Notes: generated by a model not told the origin, from the sequence alone. Positions 21,969 through 32,565 are shown, counted from the stretch's first letter. The stretch: DNA of 64,000 nt from Fragum whitleyi (GCA_948146395.1 OX411543.1:24856526-24920525), one strand, 5' to 3'. Numbers and translations: made by a program.

Positions 21969-23600
21969 TTAAACTCCTGAAAAATACGAAATCGTCGCCA
22001 ATTCTATATGCACCGATGGCATGAAAATTAAAATGACGCGAGATATTTCCGGCTTACGGTAATTAAAATTAGCTTGCGACGTAGTATGGTGATCATTTGG
22101 GTTTTGCGCGAAGTGTCGATCTTGGTTAGGCCGAGCAAATTACTAAAATAAAATATATATATATACATTTATATACGATAAAATTGTCCTAGCTTTTCTG
22201 GTCGTTAACGGATCAAACAAAACATATATGGTTCCGTTTCGCCCGCCGGGTCATATATGGATGAAAACTTTAAGGTGAAGGGTACTGAGTCTCATTGATC
22301 AGCCCTCCTCATTCTGTTCACGGAATATGCCTGTTGCACAAACAAGCTTTGACAGACAGTTAAGACAAAGATCAGCCTGCACAGACGTGCAGTCTGATCT
22401 TAGCATTCACTGTCTGTCTTCTACTGAATTGTCTTGGTAAACTAGTAGAAATGTCAATTAGATTGACAATTTGATTGAACAGAATTCAAATTGCAAGGGT
22501 AAGGGTAAAAAGGCTTAATCCATTTGCGTGATTGGTGTTGGTGATGTAGTATTGTTACCCATCTTTTATTCACTATGACAACAGGGTTAAAAAGGTTAGT
22601 GCAACGTCCATTTGTATGGAGAGACCTCTCAACGAACCCTTTCAGATATCACTCGGTACATGTGGTCAAGATGAATTAGTTTTTAGAAAAGGAATTATTT
22701 GTTCTGTTTTGGTTCGATTTCGAGGAAAAGTTGTGTACTTTAACCCGAAGTCGATTGTGATCACCCGGCCAAGCTGTTTTCACTTCCCCGAAAAAGTTTT
22801 GTTTGTATGTACATAATGTAAATGTTGTTTAAAGCCCCCGTCTGTGTTGGTGAACATTTCCGAAACGCAAGAAATTGATCTTAGACGACTATGCACACAA
22901 AAACTAGACTTTTATTATCTATGAAAAGCTTGAAAATGTCATTCCAATATTCGGTTATGCAAATGATTATGACGCGATGCTCTAAATATAGGCATAACTT
23001 GGTAAATTTTTATGACCCACAACATTTCAGTGTTTTTGAATCAGTCAATTTGAATACCGCTCCTTTACCGCTCTTGCACGTGGGCGTATTTCACGTGACC
23101 AAAATCTCATTTACATATTATACTTTATACGGCAGAATATGCGTTTCACGAAAAAGACGCCGCTTTTCGATTGATTTGTATTTTAATGTAATTCGTCTTT
23201 CACAAGACTAAACCAAGTAAAAATCTTCAAAGAATATTAATGAAATAGCACTTTTTTACTCAAAACGCACACTGGGTCTTTAACGTCATTTAGGCTAATT
23301 ATAATACCAATGTTAATCCAGCTCCTGAAAAATACCGCCGGATTATCTCTTTCATACTCATTCAGAATCATGAAATGTAAATTAAAATTTCTCAAAAGGC
23401 GAAGTACTTTTCCCCCGTTATAAATGTAATACGTATTTACCATTTGTATTCTAAAAATGTCTAGCGAAAACTAGAAGCGAGGTCATATTTTGGAAGCTAT
23501 ATGAACATGTATATAAAACCCGTAAAGATTGACTAATTACGCAATGGACATAAAGAAGATGGGTTGATCAGCAGAAATGATAATAAGAAAAGTACATATG

Positions 23601-24043
23601 CAGTTAACAACATTGTGGAATTGACAAGGTGAATGATTTTGAAATGATTTAGGAATGAAATTTATTGAATGTGTGGAGAGAGTATTGAGAGAATGAAATG
23701 AAATGGGACGCAATCCAAAATCGCAAATTTTGTTTCGGATGAACAAAATTAGCGATATTGATTACCTCCCTTCAATTAAATACGCATACAAGTTCTATAG
23801 ATAGCTTCCTATTTCTTCAAGAACCTATCGGACGCTTACAATTTGTATTATGTCTGTGAAATCGCGATTTTTCTCAATCAAAATTTATTTTGAATGACGT
23901 TGTTGATTCTATTTTTTTTCAATGGGTTTGGGTGTTTTTGAATGATTTGAGTGACTGTTTGGAATGAGTGAATGGAGCGCTGAGTGAGTGATTTAGAATG
24001 CTTTTAATCGAGGTGAATGTCAATTTCACGATGTAACTAGCTG
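23601..24043 (+). mobile_element. Family T MITE
   Basis: CAGTTAACAACATTGTGGAA to CACGATGTAACTAGCTG. The central palindrome is well kept (AATCGCAAATTTTGTTTCGG, then ATGAACAAAATTAGCGAT). The flanking TA has decayed. Confidence 0.85.
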
Positions 24044-24889
24044 TTCCTGGGTGATCAAAATATCAAAGATACAGGTTATATTCACATACGTTTCCTTGAT
24101 TTGATCGCCCTTTTTAGATCTGAAATGAAAGCATAAATCTTTTACAATGCACGTACGTATTGTACGTATTGGTAGGGAATACCCTTGACAAATTGAACAG
24201 GTACATTTTTCATGACAATAGCCTATCTGATAAGACCTGTAGGCTGGCGAAGCGCACTGAATTTAAAAAAAAAAATCATCAGAAGGAATATCAAAGACTA
24301 GTAAAATTTTAAAGATGTTACCGAAAATTGCATATATATACGCTTATAAAAATATAGAACTGATCTTGTCTTACTATGTGCTACAAAAAAGCAACGAATA
24401 ATTCAATATTTATTCTAAGACCGTTATACATTAATTGTTAAGTTTTCCAGGAATACATAGCTATGCTGTCATCTAAAGTGACAATGAAAATGACCATTTC
24501 TTTCATTTTTGTCAAAGTTGCGTGACGTCTATTCTAATTTTCTCACGCACCCTCGTTTACCATCGTTAACAAACCAATTTTTAGATCGCAATAAAGTTTT
24601 AGAGGAGGAGCGGAAGATACCGATTTCCATTAGAGATAAATATACGGTGTTAAACTAAAAAGATGACAGCCGATGTTAAGCTTTGTTATAGTTCCTGGTA
24701 AAATGAATCAGTTTATTAGGATGAAAGAAGATGGTGTTAAAAACGAAAATGTCTTAATAATCTATAACATCAGTCATTGTATTTGTTTGAAAGTGTTATA
24801 TTTCTTAATCATCAACAATAAACATTCATTTTCAAATTAACATTATTATTTAAAGTGGTAGAACAATATTAAGAATAGAAGGATTTATC
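24044..24889. other. No gene seen
   Basis: AT-rich single-copy-looking DNA. I saw no coding exon, tRNA or repeat boundary here. Confidence 0.4.
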
Positions 24890-25250
24890 TAATAACTATA
24901 CAAATATCAGTGTGATAACATCCCATATGATATTTTCATGATATCACATAGTTATTTTTGGAGCAATATAATGCGGTTATTTTTTTTAGAATCTTGCATT
25001 TCGGTTAGAAACATCGACGAAAACAAGGCAAATATAGGTTATAAGATAAATATAATACATATTTAGTGTATTGTATGAAAAAAATATCTAACTCGGTTGT
25101 GAGAATTGAGAATTGTCTCGGCATAGCCTCGACAATTATCAATTCTCCCAACCTCGTTAGATATTTTTTTCCATACAAAACACTTAGTATGTATTATTTA
25201 TATATATATAGAAGAAAATATATCAGATCCGTTCTCCAGAAAAAAACTGC
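24890..25250 (+). repeat. Third copy of the 5700-6011 segment, with family D hairpin
   Basis: ATAACTATACAAATATCAGT, CATGATATCACATAGTTATT and GAAACATCGACGAAAAC match 5705-5845 and 16205-16300 in order, and lead into the full hairpin at 25055-25195. Because this copy ends with the hairpin, the segment is probably a dispersed repeat of about 310 bp rather than a third tandem duplicate. Confidence 0.7.
25055..25195. repeat. Family D long hairpin
   Basis: AATACATATTTAGTGTATTG at the left, CACTTAGTATGTATT at the right, and GTGAGAATTGAGAATTGTCT facing GACAATTATCAATTCTCCCA near the centre. The mismatches differ from those of the copy at 5873, so the copies diverged separately. Confidence 0.85.
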
Positions 25251-25555
25251 CTAAATTACGTCTCCTTCTAATTATAGCTGTCTAACCCAGATACTTGATA
25301 CAAGCAATTTCTCCTTCTTTTATAATGTTTCGCACTTGATAGATTTCAATGCAATTAGTAAGGTTTGAGGCAAAATGTTTTCATGAATATAAAGGATCTT
25401 CATATTTTTGAAAATAAATTAATTTCCTTGTTTAATAATATTTTGATAATTGTTTTGCTTTTTTATAATTGGAATTTAAGTCTACCGTCATATAGATTGT
25501 CATTTAGGCATGTTTTCCTGGATAACAGATCATATAAAATTCATGTAGATATAAT

Positions 25556-25574
25556 GAACAGAACAGAACAGAAC
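25556..25574 (-). repeat. LINE 3' tail, (TTCTG)n
   Basis: Read on the element's strand, the 3' end runs GAATAAAATGTTCTG and then TTCTG units, with no poly(A). LINE 2 ends in the same way (38463-38480), so the short tandem repeat is a family character used in target-primed reverse transcription. Confidence 0.85.
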
Positions 25575-25869
25575 ATTTTATTCAAAAGACGTGTACAAAG
25601 TACATTGTCATTACAAAAACATAATAAATACAAACATATTAAACATACATCACGAGATACAGTGTTTGGTAGAGGACGAGCTAAATGGAACTCAATACAT
25701 TTTATTGGAAAATTTTAGAAAAAACGTAGATTTACGTATATAGAAAAATCGGGACCAACAAGGATCTGGATCAGACGACCAAGCGTTACACATTGACCGT
25801 CCGATCCCTGCCCCCGTTGGCTCTAAGAATATATGATAACATTATCGATTTTTTTTTTTTTAGTATTGA

Positions 25870-28800
25870 TTAATAGGAACTCAACAGTCTCTTTCTTTCA
25901 TTTAGTGATTCTTTGAGGAAAAGAGAAAGTCTATGAAGAGTTTTCTTATCTGTTTCGCGCAATAAATTGATGAATTTAAACATACTTGGGTTTTCTATAT
26001 AAAAATTAGGAATGAATTTCTTTCTAAGATCATTAAATTTTGGACACTTGATTGCAAAGGGGTATTCGTCTTCAATATCATGCATGTTACACAATAAACA
26101 GTATCTTTCTTCTCTCGGAATTCTATTCGTAGCATAACGGCCTGTCTGTATTTTTAAATCGTGTGCAGAAATTCTAAGTCTTGTAATGAAACATCTTAAT
26201 GATTTCGGAACATAGCTCAAATAATCTTCAATATGAAATGCATGTTTTATCTGTGTATAAAGTTTCAAAGATTCAGATGTATCTATACTAGAGTGCCACG
26301 ATTGGATAAAGTTGTCTCTGACTCTTTGCGTAAATAGAGTGATAAATGAATTAACGTTAATATTGTAAGGGTTTTTCCAAATATCATTAAATCCATGTTC
26401 GAACAATAAAGTTTTAATTTTTGAAACCCAGTTCGAAGTACCATTATTTGAATCGTGATAAGCGCTACGATAAACATGTTGTATAATAACGTTACTTGAA
26501 TTTATGACTTTAAACCAATATTTTATCATATCCGTGTATCTAGAAACGTATAAAGGATACCTCCCTAGCTCACCATATACTGCACTTGAACTAGTTGAAT
26601 TACGTACATTTAAAAGTTTCTTACAAAATTTTAAATGAATTCTTTCTAGTTCCTTGTTTTTAGTAAATCCCCAGATCGGGCTCGCATACGAAAGAATTGA
26701 ACCAACAAAGGCATCAAAAAGTTGAAGCAAACAACTCGGTGAAAAATCATATTTTCGACATTTGTACAATAGGAGATTTAGAGCTTTTATTGCCTTGCCA
26801 CCAACGTACTTACAATGCAAAGAAAAATTTCCAGTATAATTTAAAACGACACCTAAATAATTAAAATCGTTTACAACTTCTATTTGCTCGCCATTGTACG
26901 ACCAGGTTTCATTTTGATTTAATTTGCCACGTTTCCTAAATACAACTATCTTTGTTTTATCCGTGTTTACATGTAAACCCCATTTGGAACAGTAGTCATA
27001 TAAAAAATTTAGATTATTTTGTAACTCTTCGGGTGATTTACCGAAAATGACCATATCATCGGCAAACAGTAATAAAATAAGACAGAGATCTTCAATTAAT
27101 ATCCCACTGTCAATATTTGATAATAACGATAACTCGATATCTTCCAGAAATAAGGATACTAAGACAGGGGAAGTAATTTCCCCCTGACGAAGTCCAACAG
27201 CGTACTCTACAAAGTCGGAGTATTTATTCCCGCTTCGAACACAGGATTTTACTTTTTCGTACATATTTTTAAATATTTGCAATATTTTGTCGCGTATACC
27301 TTTGCTGTACATTTTGTACCATAACCCATTCCTATAAATCGTATCGAAACATTTTTTGAGATCGATAAATGCACAATATAATTTTCCATTTTTGTTAACA
27401 AATGTTTGGACTATGTTAGTCAAAATAAATAATGCATCAATTGTAGAACTACCTTTTTTGAAACCGAATTGTGCATCCGAAATAGTATTATATTCGTTAC
27501 AAAACGATACAATGCGTTTGTTTAAAATAGTAGTAAACAGTTTCGATAAACAACTAAGAAGCGTTATGCCTCTATAATTATTTACGTCGTCCGTATTACC
27601 CTTTTTGTGAAGAGGTACTATGATTCCCTCGGTCCACCTTTCGGGATAAATTCCGGAATTCAAAATTGTATTAAACATGTCGCATAAATGACTTGCAAGT
27701 ATATCACAACTTTCGATAAGATATTCATTAAGTATGAAATCGTTGCCGTAGGATTTTCCGCGTTTCAATGATTTGCACGCACTTGTAATTTCCTGTACGG
27801 TGATTGGCTGATTTAAGTCATCGTCAGCATCCAAGGAGTCAAAAATAAGGTTACTTGAGCAAAACGTTTCGGACGCTTCGTTTTGAAATATAAAAGATTC
27901 ATTGCTTATATCTGAAAAATATTTTGCAAATTCATTTAATTCAATATTATTGGAACTATTTTTATTTTGCTTAAAATATTTCCAGAAATCCTTTGGTTTT
28001 GAAAATTTTACATTTTCTATTTCAGCCATTTTCTTTCTTCGAAATTGAGTGCGTTTCGACTTGCATATTTTTTTATAATTAGACTTATATTCACAGAATT
28101 TTTGTCTGTTGAAATGTGACATATTACGATGATAAGCTTTTCTGGCAGACAAAAATGTTTTCCTCGCTTCCCTGCATTCTCGGTCGAACCAATCTGCGTC
28201 CTGGCATATGCCATCTTCTGTAAAGTATGTACCTTTTTCATGTGAAAATTTCTTAAAAAGAGGGGAGGCAACCTCTACTAACGTATCGGAAAAATTGTTG
28301 ACCATGTCATTAATTGACGTTTTACTAGACTTATCAATATTTTGTAAAATCGTGTTCAACCTTGGAAGTTGCCCGATAAGTCGATTTCGAAATATTTCTC
28401 GACATTCAGGATTCCATTTGTAAAAAGCAAACCTTTCACTGTTACTTTCATGATAATTTGAATTATTACACTTAATAGAAAAGGCGATCGAAGAATGATC
28501 ACTAAACTCTGAAAACGGGTTAACCCGAAACGTGTTAATATTTTGAAAATTGTTCTCGCTTGTTAACAACATATCAATGAGTGAAGCACCCTGCGGACTC
28601 GTGTATGTAAATGCACCGTTATTTGCATCGGAATGTAAACGACCGTTCACAATGCGCATATTTGTACTCTTACAAAAGTCCAATAGGGCGTGACCGAAGT
28701 TATTACAAACGTGATCTAACGAGGCCCTGCTCGAGGGTTTATCGGGAGTATAATCTTCATCGTCCAAATTGCAATTTTTTACATCAAAATCGATATAATC

Positions 28801-29301
28801 ATTTTTTGTTCCTACTCTACTATTCCAATCACCAATCAAATATAAACAACCTTTACTTTCAAAATCATAAAAATCTTGAAGTAAAATTTCAAATAAATCA
28901 ACATTATTAACATTATAGGCTGGCGAATCTTCGCACCAAATATAGACACCACATAGATAAACATCGTTTTCAAAGGAGAAAAAAGATTTATCAAGTCTTA
29001 TCCACACTATAGAGTCATAATGAGATCGAACTATTTTGATACCTTTGCTTAAATAGTCTTTGTAATAGAGGAGAATGCCTCCACTGTGTCTCTTCGCATT
29101 TTTGTGCTGGAAATTTCTATAGAAATTGTGACTTATATAACCATTTAAATCGACATCACTAAATTCAGAGGTCCAAGATTCTTGCAAGAAAATTATGTCA
29201 TAGCCAAAAAGAAAAGTTTGCAATTCACTAGAAGACTTTTTACATTCAGTTAAACCGTTTATATTCCACGAAAGAATATTAAGTTCATCCCCATTGATTT
29301 C
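25870..29301 (-). CDS. LINE ORF2: endonuclease and reverse transcriptase
   Basis: The frame opens directly after the ORF1 UAG and runs 1,143 residues to a stop at 25870. Numbering from the first codon after UAG, the endonuclease begins SWNINGL (about 11-17). Catalytic or metal-binding candidates are Glu41 in FLQESW, Asp158 and Asn160 in GDWNSR, and Asp268-His269 in FSDHS. The reverse transcriptase spans about 510-800, with YRGITLL, AQFGFKKG, DLKKCFDT, GLRQGE and FADDM (about 746-750, the polymerase Asp pair). Near residue 1,080 is a Cys-rich motif, CLLC...DEYPFAIKCP, in which the His usual in such LINE zinc-finger-like tails is Pro. No in-frame AUG occurs until about codon 214, after most of the endonuclease, so readthrough of the UAG is the likely route of expression. 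Confidence 0.95.
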   Translation of the reverse strand, partial: EINGDELNILSWNINGLTECKKSSSELQTFLFGYDIIFLQESWTSEFSDVDLNGYISHNFYRNFQHKNAKRHSGGILLYYKDYLSKGIKIVRSHYDSIVWIRLDKSFFSFENDVYLCGVYIWCEDSPAYNVNNVDLFEILLQDFYDFESKGCLYLIGDWNSRVGTKNDYIDFDVKNCNLDDEDYTPDKPSSRASLDHVCNNFGHALLDFCKSTNMRIVNGRLHSDANNGAFTYTSPQGASLIDMLLTSENNFQNINTFRVNPFSEFSDHSSIAFSIKCNNSNYHESNSERFAFYKWNPECREIFRNRLIGQLPRLNTILQNIDKSSKTSINDMVNNFSDTLVEVASPLFKKFSHEKGTYFTEDGICQDADWFDRECREARKTFLSARKAYHRNMSHFNRQKFCEYKSNYKKICKSKRTQFRRKKMAEIENVKFSKPKDFWKYFKQNKNSSNNIELNEFAKYFSDISNESFIFQNEASETFCSSNLIFDSLDADDDLNQPITVQEITSACKSLKRGKSYGNDFILNEYLIESCDILASHLCDMFNTILNSGIYPERWTEGIIVPLHKKGNTDDVNNYRGITLLSCLSKLFTTILNKRIVSFCNEYNTISDAQFGFKKGSSTIDALFILTNIVQTFVNKNGKLYCAFIDLKKCFDTIYRNGLWYKMYSKGIRDKILQIFKNMYEKVKSCVRSGNKYSDFVEYAVGLRQGEITSPVLVSLFLEDIELSLLSNIDSGILIEDLCLILLLFADDMVIFGKSPEELQNNLNFLYDYCSKWGLHVNTDKTKIVVFRKRGKLNQNETWSYNGEQIEVVNDFNYLGVVLNYTGNFSLHCKYVGGKAIKALNLLLYKCRKYDFSPSCLLQLFDAFVGSILSYASPIWGFTKNKELERIHLKFCKKLLNVRNSTSSSAVYGELGRYPLYVSRYTDMIKYWFKVINSSNVIIQHVYRSAYHDSNNGTSNWVSKIKTLLFEHGFNDIWKNPYNINVNSFITLFTQRVRDNFIQSWHSSIDTSESLKLYTQIKHAFHIEDYLSYVPKSLRCFITRLRISAHDLKIQTGRYATNRIPREERYCLLCNMHDIEDEYPFAIKCPKFNDLRKKFIPNFYIENPSMFKFINLLRETDKKTLHRLSLFLKESLNERKRLLSSY

Positions 29302-29304
29302 CTA
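29302..29304 (-). promoter_or_regulatory. In-frame UAG between ORF1 and ORF2
   Basis: ORF1 ends ...FNKK-UAG and the next base is G. Eleven codons later in the same frame comes the Trp of the endonuclease motif SWNINGL. LINE 2 has UAG, then G, and the same eleven codons before AWNVNGL. A short AUG frame just inside (AUGGGGAUGAAC) is out of frame and closes quickly. Confidence 0.8.
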
Positions 29305-30351
29305 TTTTTTATTAAATGGAACTGGTTTACCATCTATATAGAGTTTATCGTAGGAAAACCAAGCTTTTTTCCCCTCCTGCTTTGCCTTCAATAATTGGGG
29401 TTTAAGCTTCTTGCGTATGTCTACAACCTCTTTCGGAAACTGTTCATACATATAAAAGTCCGTATCCTTTATTTCTTTCCACTGCCTGCGTACAAACTCC
29501 CTATCCTTGAAGAGCGTGAATTTGGCCACTATATTACGGGGTCCTTTCTCTGGTTTTGGTCCCATTCGATGAACACGCTCGAACTTAATCTCATCGACCA
29601 GATCTTGGGCTAACTTCAGATTCGTAACCATAAAGTCTCGTAATTTTTCTTCTGGTTCTTTGGGGTCCTCATTCAGGGCCTCTGAGATATTTGTAAACAC
29701 TAGATTGTTTCGCATTGATTGCGATTGTAAATAAACTAGGTCATTTTTTAAATAATCATTTCTCTGTTGTAATTCTATCACTCTATCATTTAATTGATTA
29801 ACTGAAAATTCATTACTATCTACTCTTTCTTCGACCATTTGTACCCGTTCTGTCAAAATGCCAACCTTATCGTTTACAAATTTCCTCAGGCTCGATACAT
29901 CTTTTTCCACTTTTTCCATCGTACTCTCTAATTTTTCTAACTTTTTCAGACGAGTATCAATACCTTCAAGTTTTTTCATAACGATTGATATAGAGTTCAT
30001 GATATCTGTATTAGATGGTGTAGACTCTTTATTAGGTTTTTGAGTTTTTTGAGAATCTTGTGACGATAAGTTCTTTTCCGCCATTGTTTCGTTTATTGTT
30101 TCACTGCTTGAACACGAATTCAAATTATCATTGAAAACTTCGATTTCGTTTTGTATTGATTCATCTTCATAAAGAATAGAATTTGTCTGGGATAGTATTT
30201 GACTAACACTCAGTTCTTCATCGTTTGTACTTTTGTTTGAAAATCGTCCGATTTTCCGGGGGCAGCCATTTTCACTCGAACTACTTTCATTACTCGCCAC
30301 TCGAGAGTCTCTAGGCCGCTTTTTAGCCTTGTTTTTGTTTTTCTTCCCCAT
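29302..30351 (-). CDS. LINE ORF1: L1 ORF1p-type RNA-binding protein
   Basis: 349 residues from ATG at 30351 (MGKKNKNKAKK). An upstream TTG adds one codon but is not a credible start. The protein has a basic N-terminus, a Ser/Asn/Glu-rich linker to about residue 115, and a coiled coil at about 118-212 (ISIVMKKLEGIDTRLKKLEK and following heptads). It then has a globular region from SQSMRNNLVF containing FERVHRMGPK and RNIVAKFTLFKDRE. The last two motifs match the RRM and C-terminal domains of L1 ORF1p, which trimerises and coats the element's RNA as a chaperone. It ends ...YIDGKPVPFNKK at the UAG shared with ORF2. Confidence 0.93.
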   Translation of the reverse strand: MGKKNKNKAKKRPRDSRVASNESSSSENGCPRKIGRFSNKSTNDEELSVSQILSQTNSILYEDESIQNEIEVFNDNLNSCSSSETINETMAEKNLSSQDSQKTQKPNKESTPSNTDIMNSISIVMKKLEGIDTRLKKLEKLESTMEKVEKDVSSLRKFVNDKVGILTERVQMVEERVDSNEFSVNQLNDRVIELQQRNDYLKNDLVYLQSQSMRNNLVFTNISEALNEDPKEPEEKLRDFMVTNLKLAQDLVDEIKFERVHRMGPKPEKGPRNIVAKFTLFKDREFVRRQWKEIKDTDFYMYEQFPKEVVDIRKKLKPQLLKAKQEGKKAWFSYDKLYIDGKPVPFNKK

Positions 30352-30480
30352 CAAACATAATTAAAGTGTAGTCGCTTACTTGTTAAATGTCCAAATTTAG
30401 TCCTTTTACACTATATTATACTATCCGTTATTATCCATTATTTAATTATTTTCTCGAGAGCGATTTAAACGCGTCCTTAC

Positions 30481-31893
30481 CCTACCACATCACGTGATCA
30501 AGTACCGTAATGTATAAAACAATTAACCTTATCACATTGTATGATTAAGGAGGGCCGTTACAGTTTCGGGGGATTTCCAGATATCCGCGAAACAGATGTA
30601 TGTTTTAGAGCATTCATATGCACAGATATATTGAAAATATCAACATAGCTTTCCACGCATATTTTGAAAATATTTACATTTTTATTAAGGTGGCCATGTT
30701 TTCGAAAATATCAAAGAAAACTGTTTATTACACCGACCAATCACAATGCTGGTGTGCTAAATTAACGTATAATTATAGCCATAGATATGGAAAACATAAA
30801 AATATAATAAACTTTCTAGAAAGGGCATAAATAAGTGACAAGTGGACATTTTGCTTTAAATGATCCTCAAAGATAAAAAGTGAATATTTTTTGAAGGCAA
30901 AAAAAAAGCAAACACTTATATTAAATAAACTCGAAATATGTCAATAGAAAATTAGACCAACTATCGTTCAACTGAAATTAATAAAGAAAAGTATATGTAT
31001 CCAGGCACTTTTAGTCAATTTCATAAGTTTGAAATACAGTACCCCCCCCCCCCCCATAATTTAATACTCTAATTTGATTTTGTCCAGGCATTGTTACGTC
31101 CCCTGATTTCCCAATCAACAATAAAAACCATTTGTAATTTTGATACACTTGGTAACGCCTTTGGCAGTTGTAGGATTTCTGTAACGGGGTTTAAACTACA
31201 ATTAATGGGGGAGGGGTAGTCATTTCACATCATTACCAAAGTTTTGCCGAATTACCCAGTGAAAGACTGAGCACCCAATTCCCTCTGGATCCGCCACATG
31301 CACAGTTATTATCCTGATCAAAACACGAGGTTTTCCCCCATGAACTCATTTTCTATATGAGGCAATTACATATAGAAATAATATGTCATTTCATTTGCCA
31401 CGGAAGATAAGATGGTTTATTACTCGATTGAAACAAAAAAGAAAGAAAACATGACTTTCGATTGATTTTAAAGATTTTAGAATAATTATTATGTTGATAA
31501 TTTTAACGTAATTTATTTTACAATGGTTTGGAAACAATTTCCTAAATTTTACATTAGTCCCTCTTGATTATGTGGATTACAGAAGAGTTCAACAGTCTCA
31601 GGGCCAAATAAAGGAAAAAGTACAATCGCCGGTATTTATACCCGATCTCGGGACTTCTTGGTCAAGGAGCAGTCGCAGTAACTCTCGAATACATACTCTC
31701 TTCGAATAATACGAAAGCTTTTTGAAACCATTGCTTATTGAAATATTCAATGTTGGCAAAGCTATTGATGGAATATTAATAATTGTTATCAAATTATCGT
31801 TTTCACTCTTACTAGCACACATAAACGGCATCAAATAAAGATGGAAATTTAGAGAGAAGAAATGGATTTTTTAAAGGTTGAAATTGTCCTTTT
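30481..31893. other. No gene seen between the LINEs
   Basis: AT-rich DNA with a C run at 31042-31055. A 78-codon minus-strand frame (31598-31834) has no recognisable feature. The left boundary may include part of the LINE 1 leader. Confidence 0.4.
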
Positions 31894-32073
31894 TCTACGT
31901 TGTCTCCCGTAGACCTAAGTGAGATAGCAGCTGGAGGCTAGGAAAGAATGTGATGGTTGTACTGGGGAGTGAAATACCAGGAATCCATTGTTAGGTGCTC
32001 CAGCCGCCGCGATATAACTGAAATAATGTTAAAAGCGGCGTTAAACTCCAATCAATCAATCTACGTTGTCTCC
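31894..32073 (+). mobile_element. SINE with perfect 14-bp target duplication
   Basis: TCTACGTTGTCTCC flanks a 152-bp body (31908-32059) exactly. The body starts GTAGACCTAAGTGAGATAGC and ends AGCGGCGTTAAACTCC followed by (AATC)n. The tRNA head is missing, so the copy is 5'-truncated at integration. The GATATAACTGAAAT...GGCGTTAAAC ending resembles the 3' part of molluscan SINEs (Meta-type, from memory). A related body is at 57311-57522. Confidence 0.92.
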
Positions 32074-32435
32074 TTTTCCGTTTTTACAACGTGTAACATA
32101 CGTAATGAATGGGATCTTTATAGGCAAAAGTAACATATCATTTTTGAAAATTTATAAAAAGATTAGTGAAAAACGAACAGACAGTTAACAGTGCAGAAAA
32201 GTAAACTGAAAAGGAGAGAAATCGCATCCAAGTGGCAAAATCTTATTATTTTGGTGTATGATTCGTCATCCCGTGTTTTTACCGAAGTCGAAAATAAAAA
32301 AGCACTCTTTTTTCTCCTTTTCAAGCAATGTTCTGATAACTGAAAGATGACTACCTTTTATAAGCATCCATTATATGATAGTTTTATACTTACAACGATA
32401 TGACCCGAACTCAAACATTCCCTTTCGGCGATGAA

Positions 32436-32565
32436 GAGAACGTGACAGCCCTGCGTTCAGGACAACAAAGCGAAGTAAACGTCTAGCTCGTGCACATGCG
32501 AGCAATGCAGGGTATAAATAGCAAAAATGTTTGCTCCGTTTTGTCATCCTAAATGCATGGCTTGT
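32436..32565. mobile_element. Degenerate family B MITE
   Basis: CAGCCCTGCGTTCAGGACAA at the left, GTGCACATGCGAGCAATGCA in the core and TTTTGTCATCCTAAATGCAT at the right fit family B, with a decayed palindrome. Confidence 0.5.

Larger units (their letters stand above)
13722..23300 (+). repeat. Tandem segmental duplication, copy B
   Basis: Colinear with copy A. Segments found only here are a TTAA-flanked element (14758-15522), a family P element (about 18171-18581), an extra inverted arm (19668-19787), a TA-flanked element (20427-21322) and a TTAA-flanked MITE (21748-21968). Homology fades after about 23290, just past the AACGTC shared with 13691. I see no host gene. The 80-codon frame at 14349-14591 lies in a MITE, and the 106-codon frame at 22891-23211 has no known features. 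Confidence 0.9.
25556..30480 (-). mobile_element. LINE 1: complete non-LTR retrotransposon
   Basis: The layout on the minus strand is a 5' leader (upstream of 30351, start not defined), ORF1, a UAG, ORF2 in the same frame, a 3' untranslated region of about 300 bp with AATAAA, and a tail of TTCTG repeats at 25556-25574. ORF1 is of the L1 ORF1p type. ORF2 has an AP-type endonuclease and a reverse transcriptase. Both frames are open from end to end and the catalytic motifs are kept, so this copy is young or recently active. No target duplication was found because the 5' end is uncertain. The clade is not assigned. Confidence 0.93.

Noticed and set aside
24890..25250. Third tandem copy of the 9.7-kb segment
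   Set aside because: Only about 310 bp match, ending at a hairpin, which fits a dispersed repeat better.
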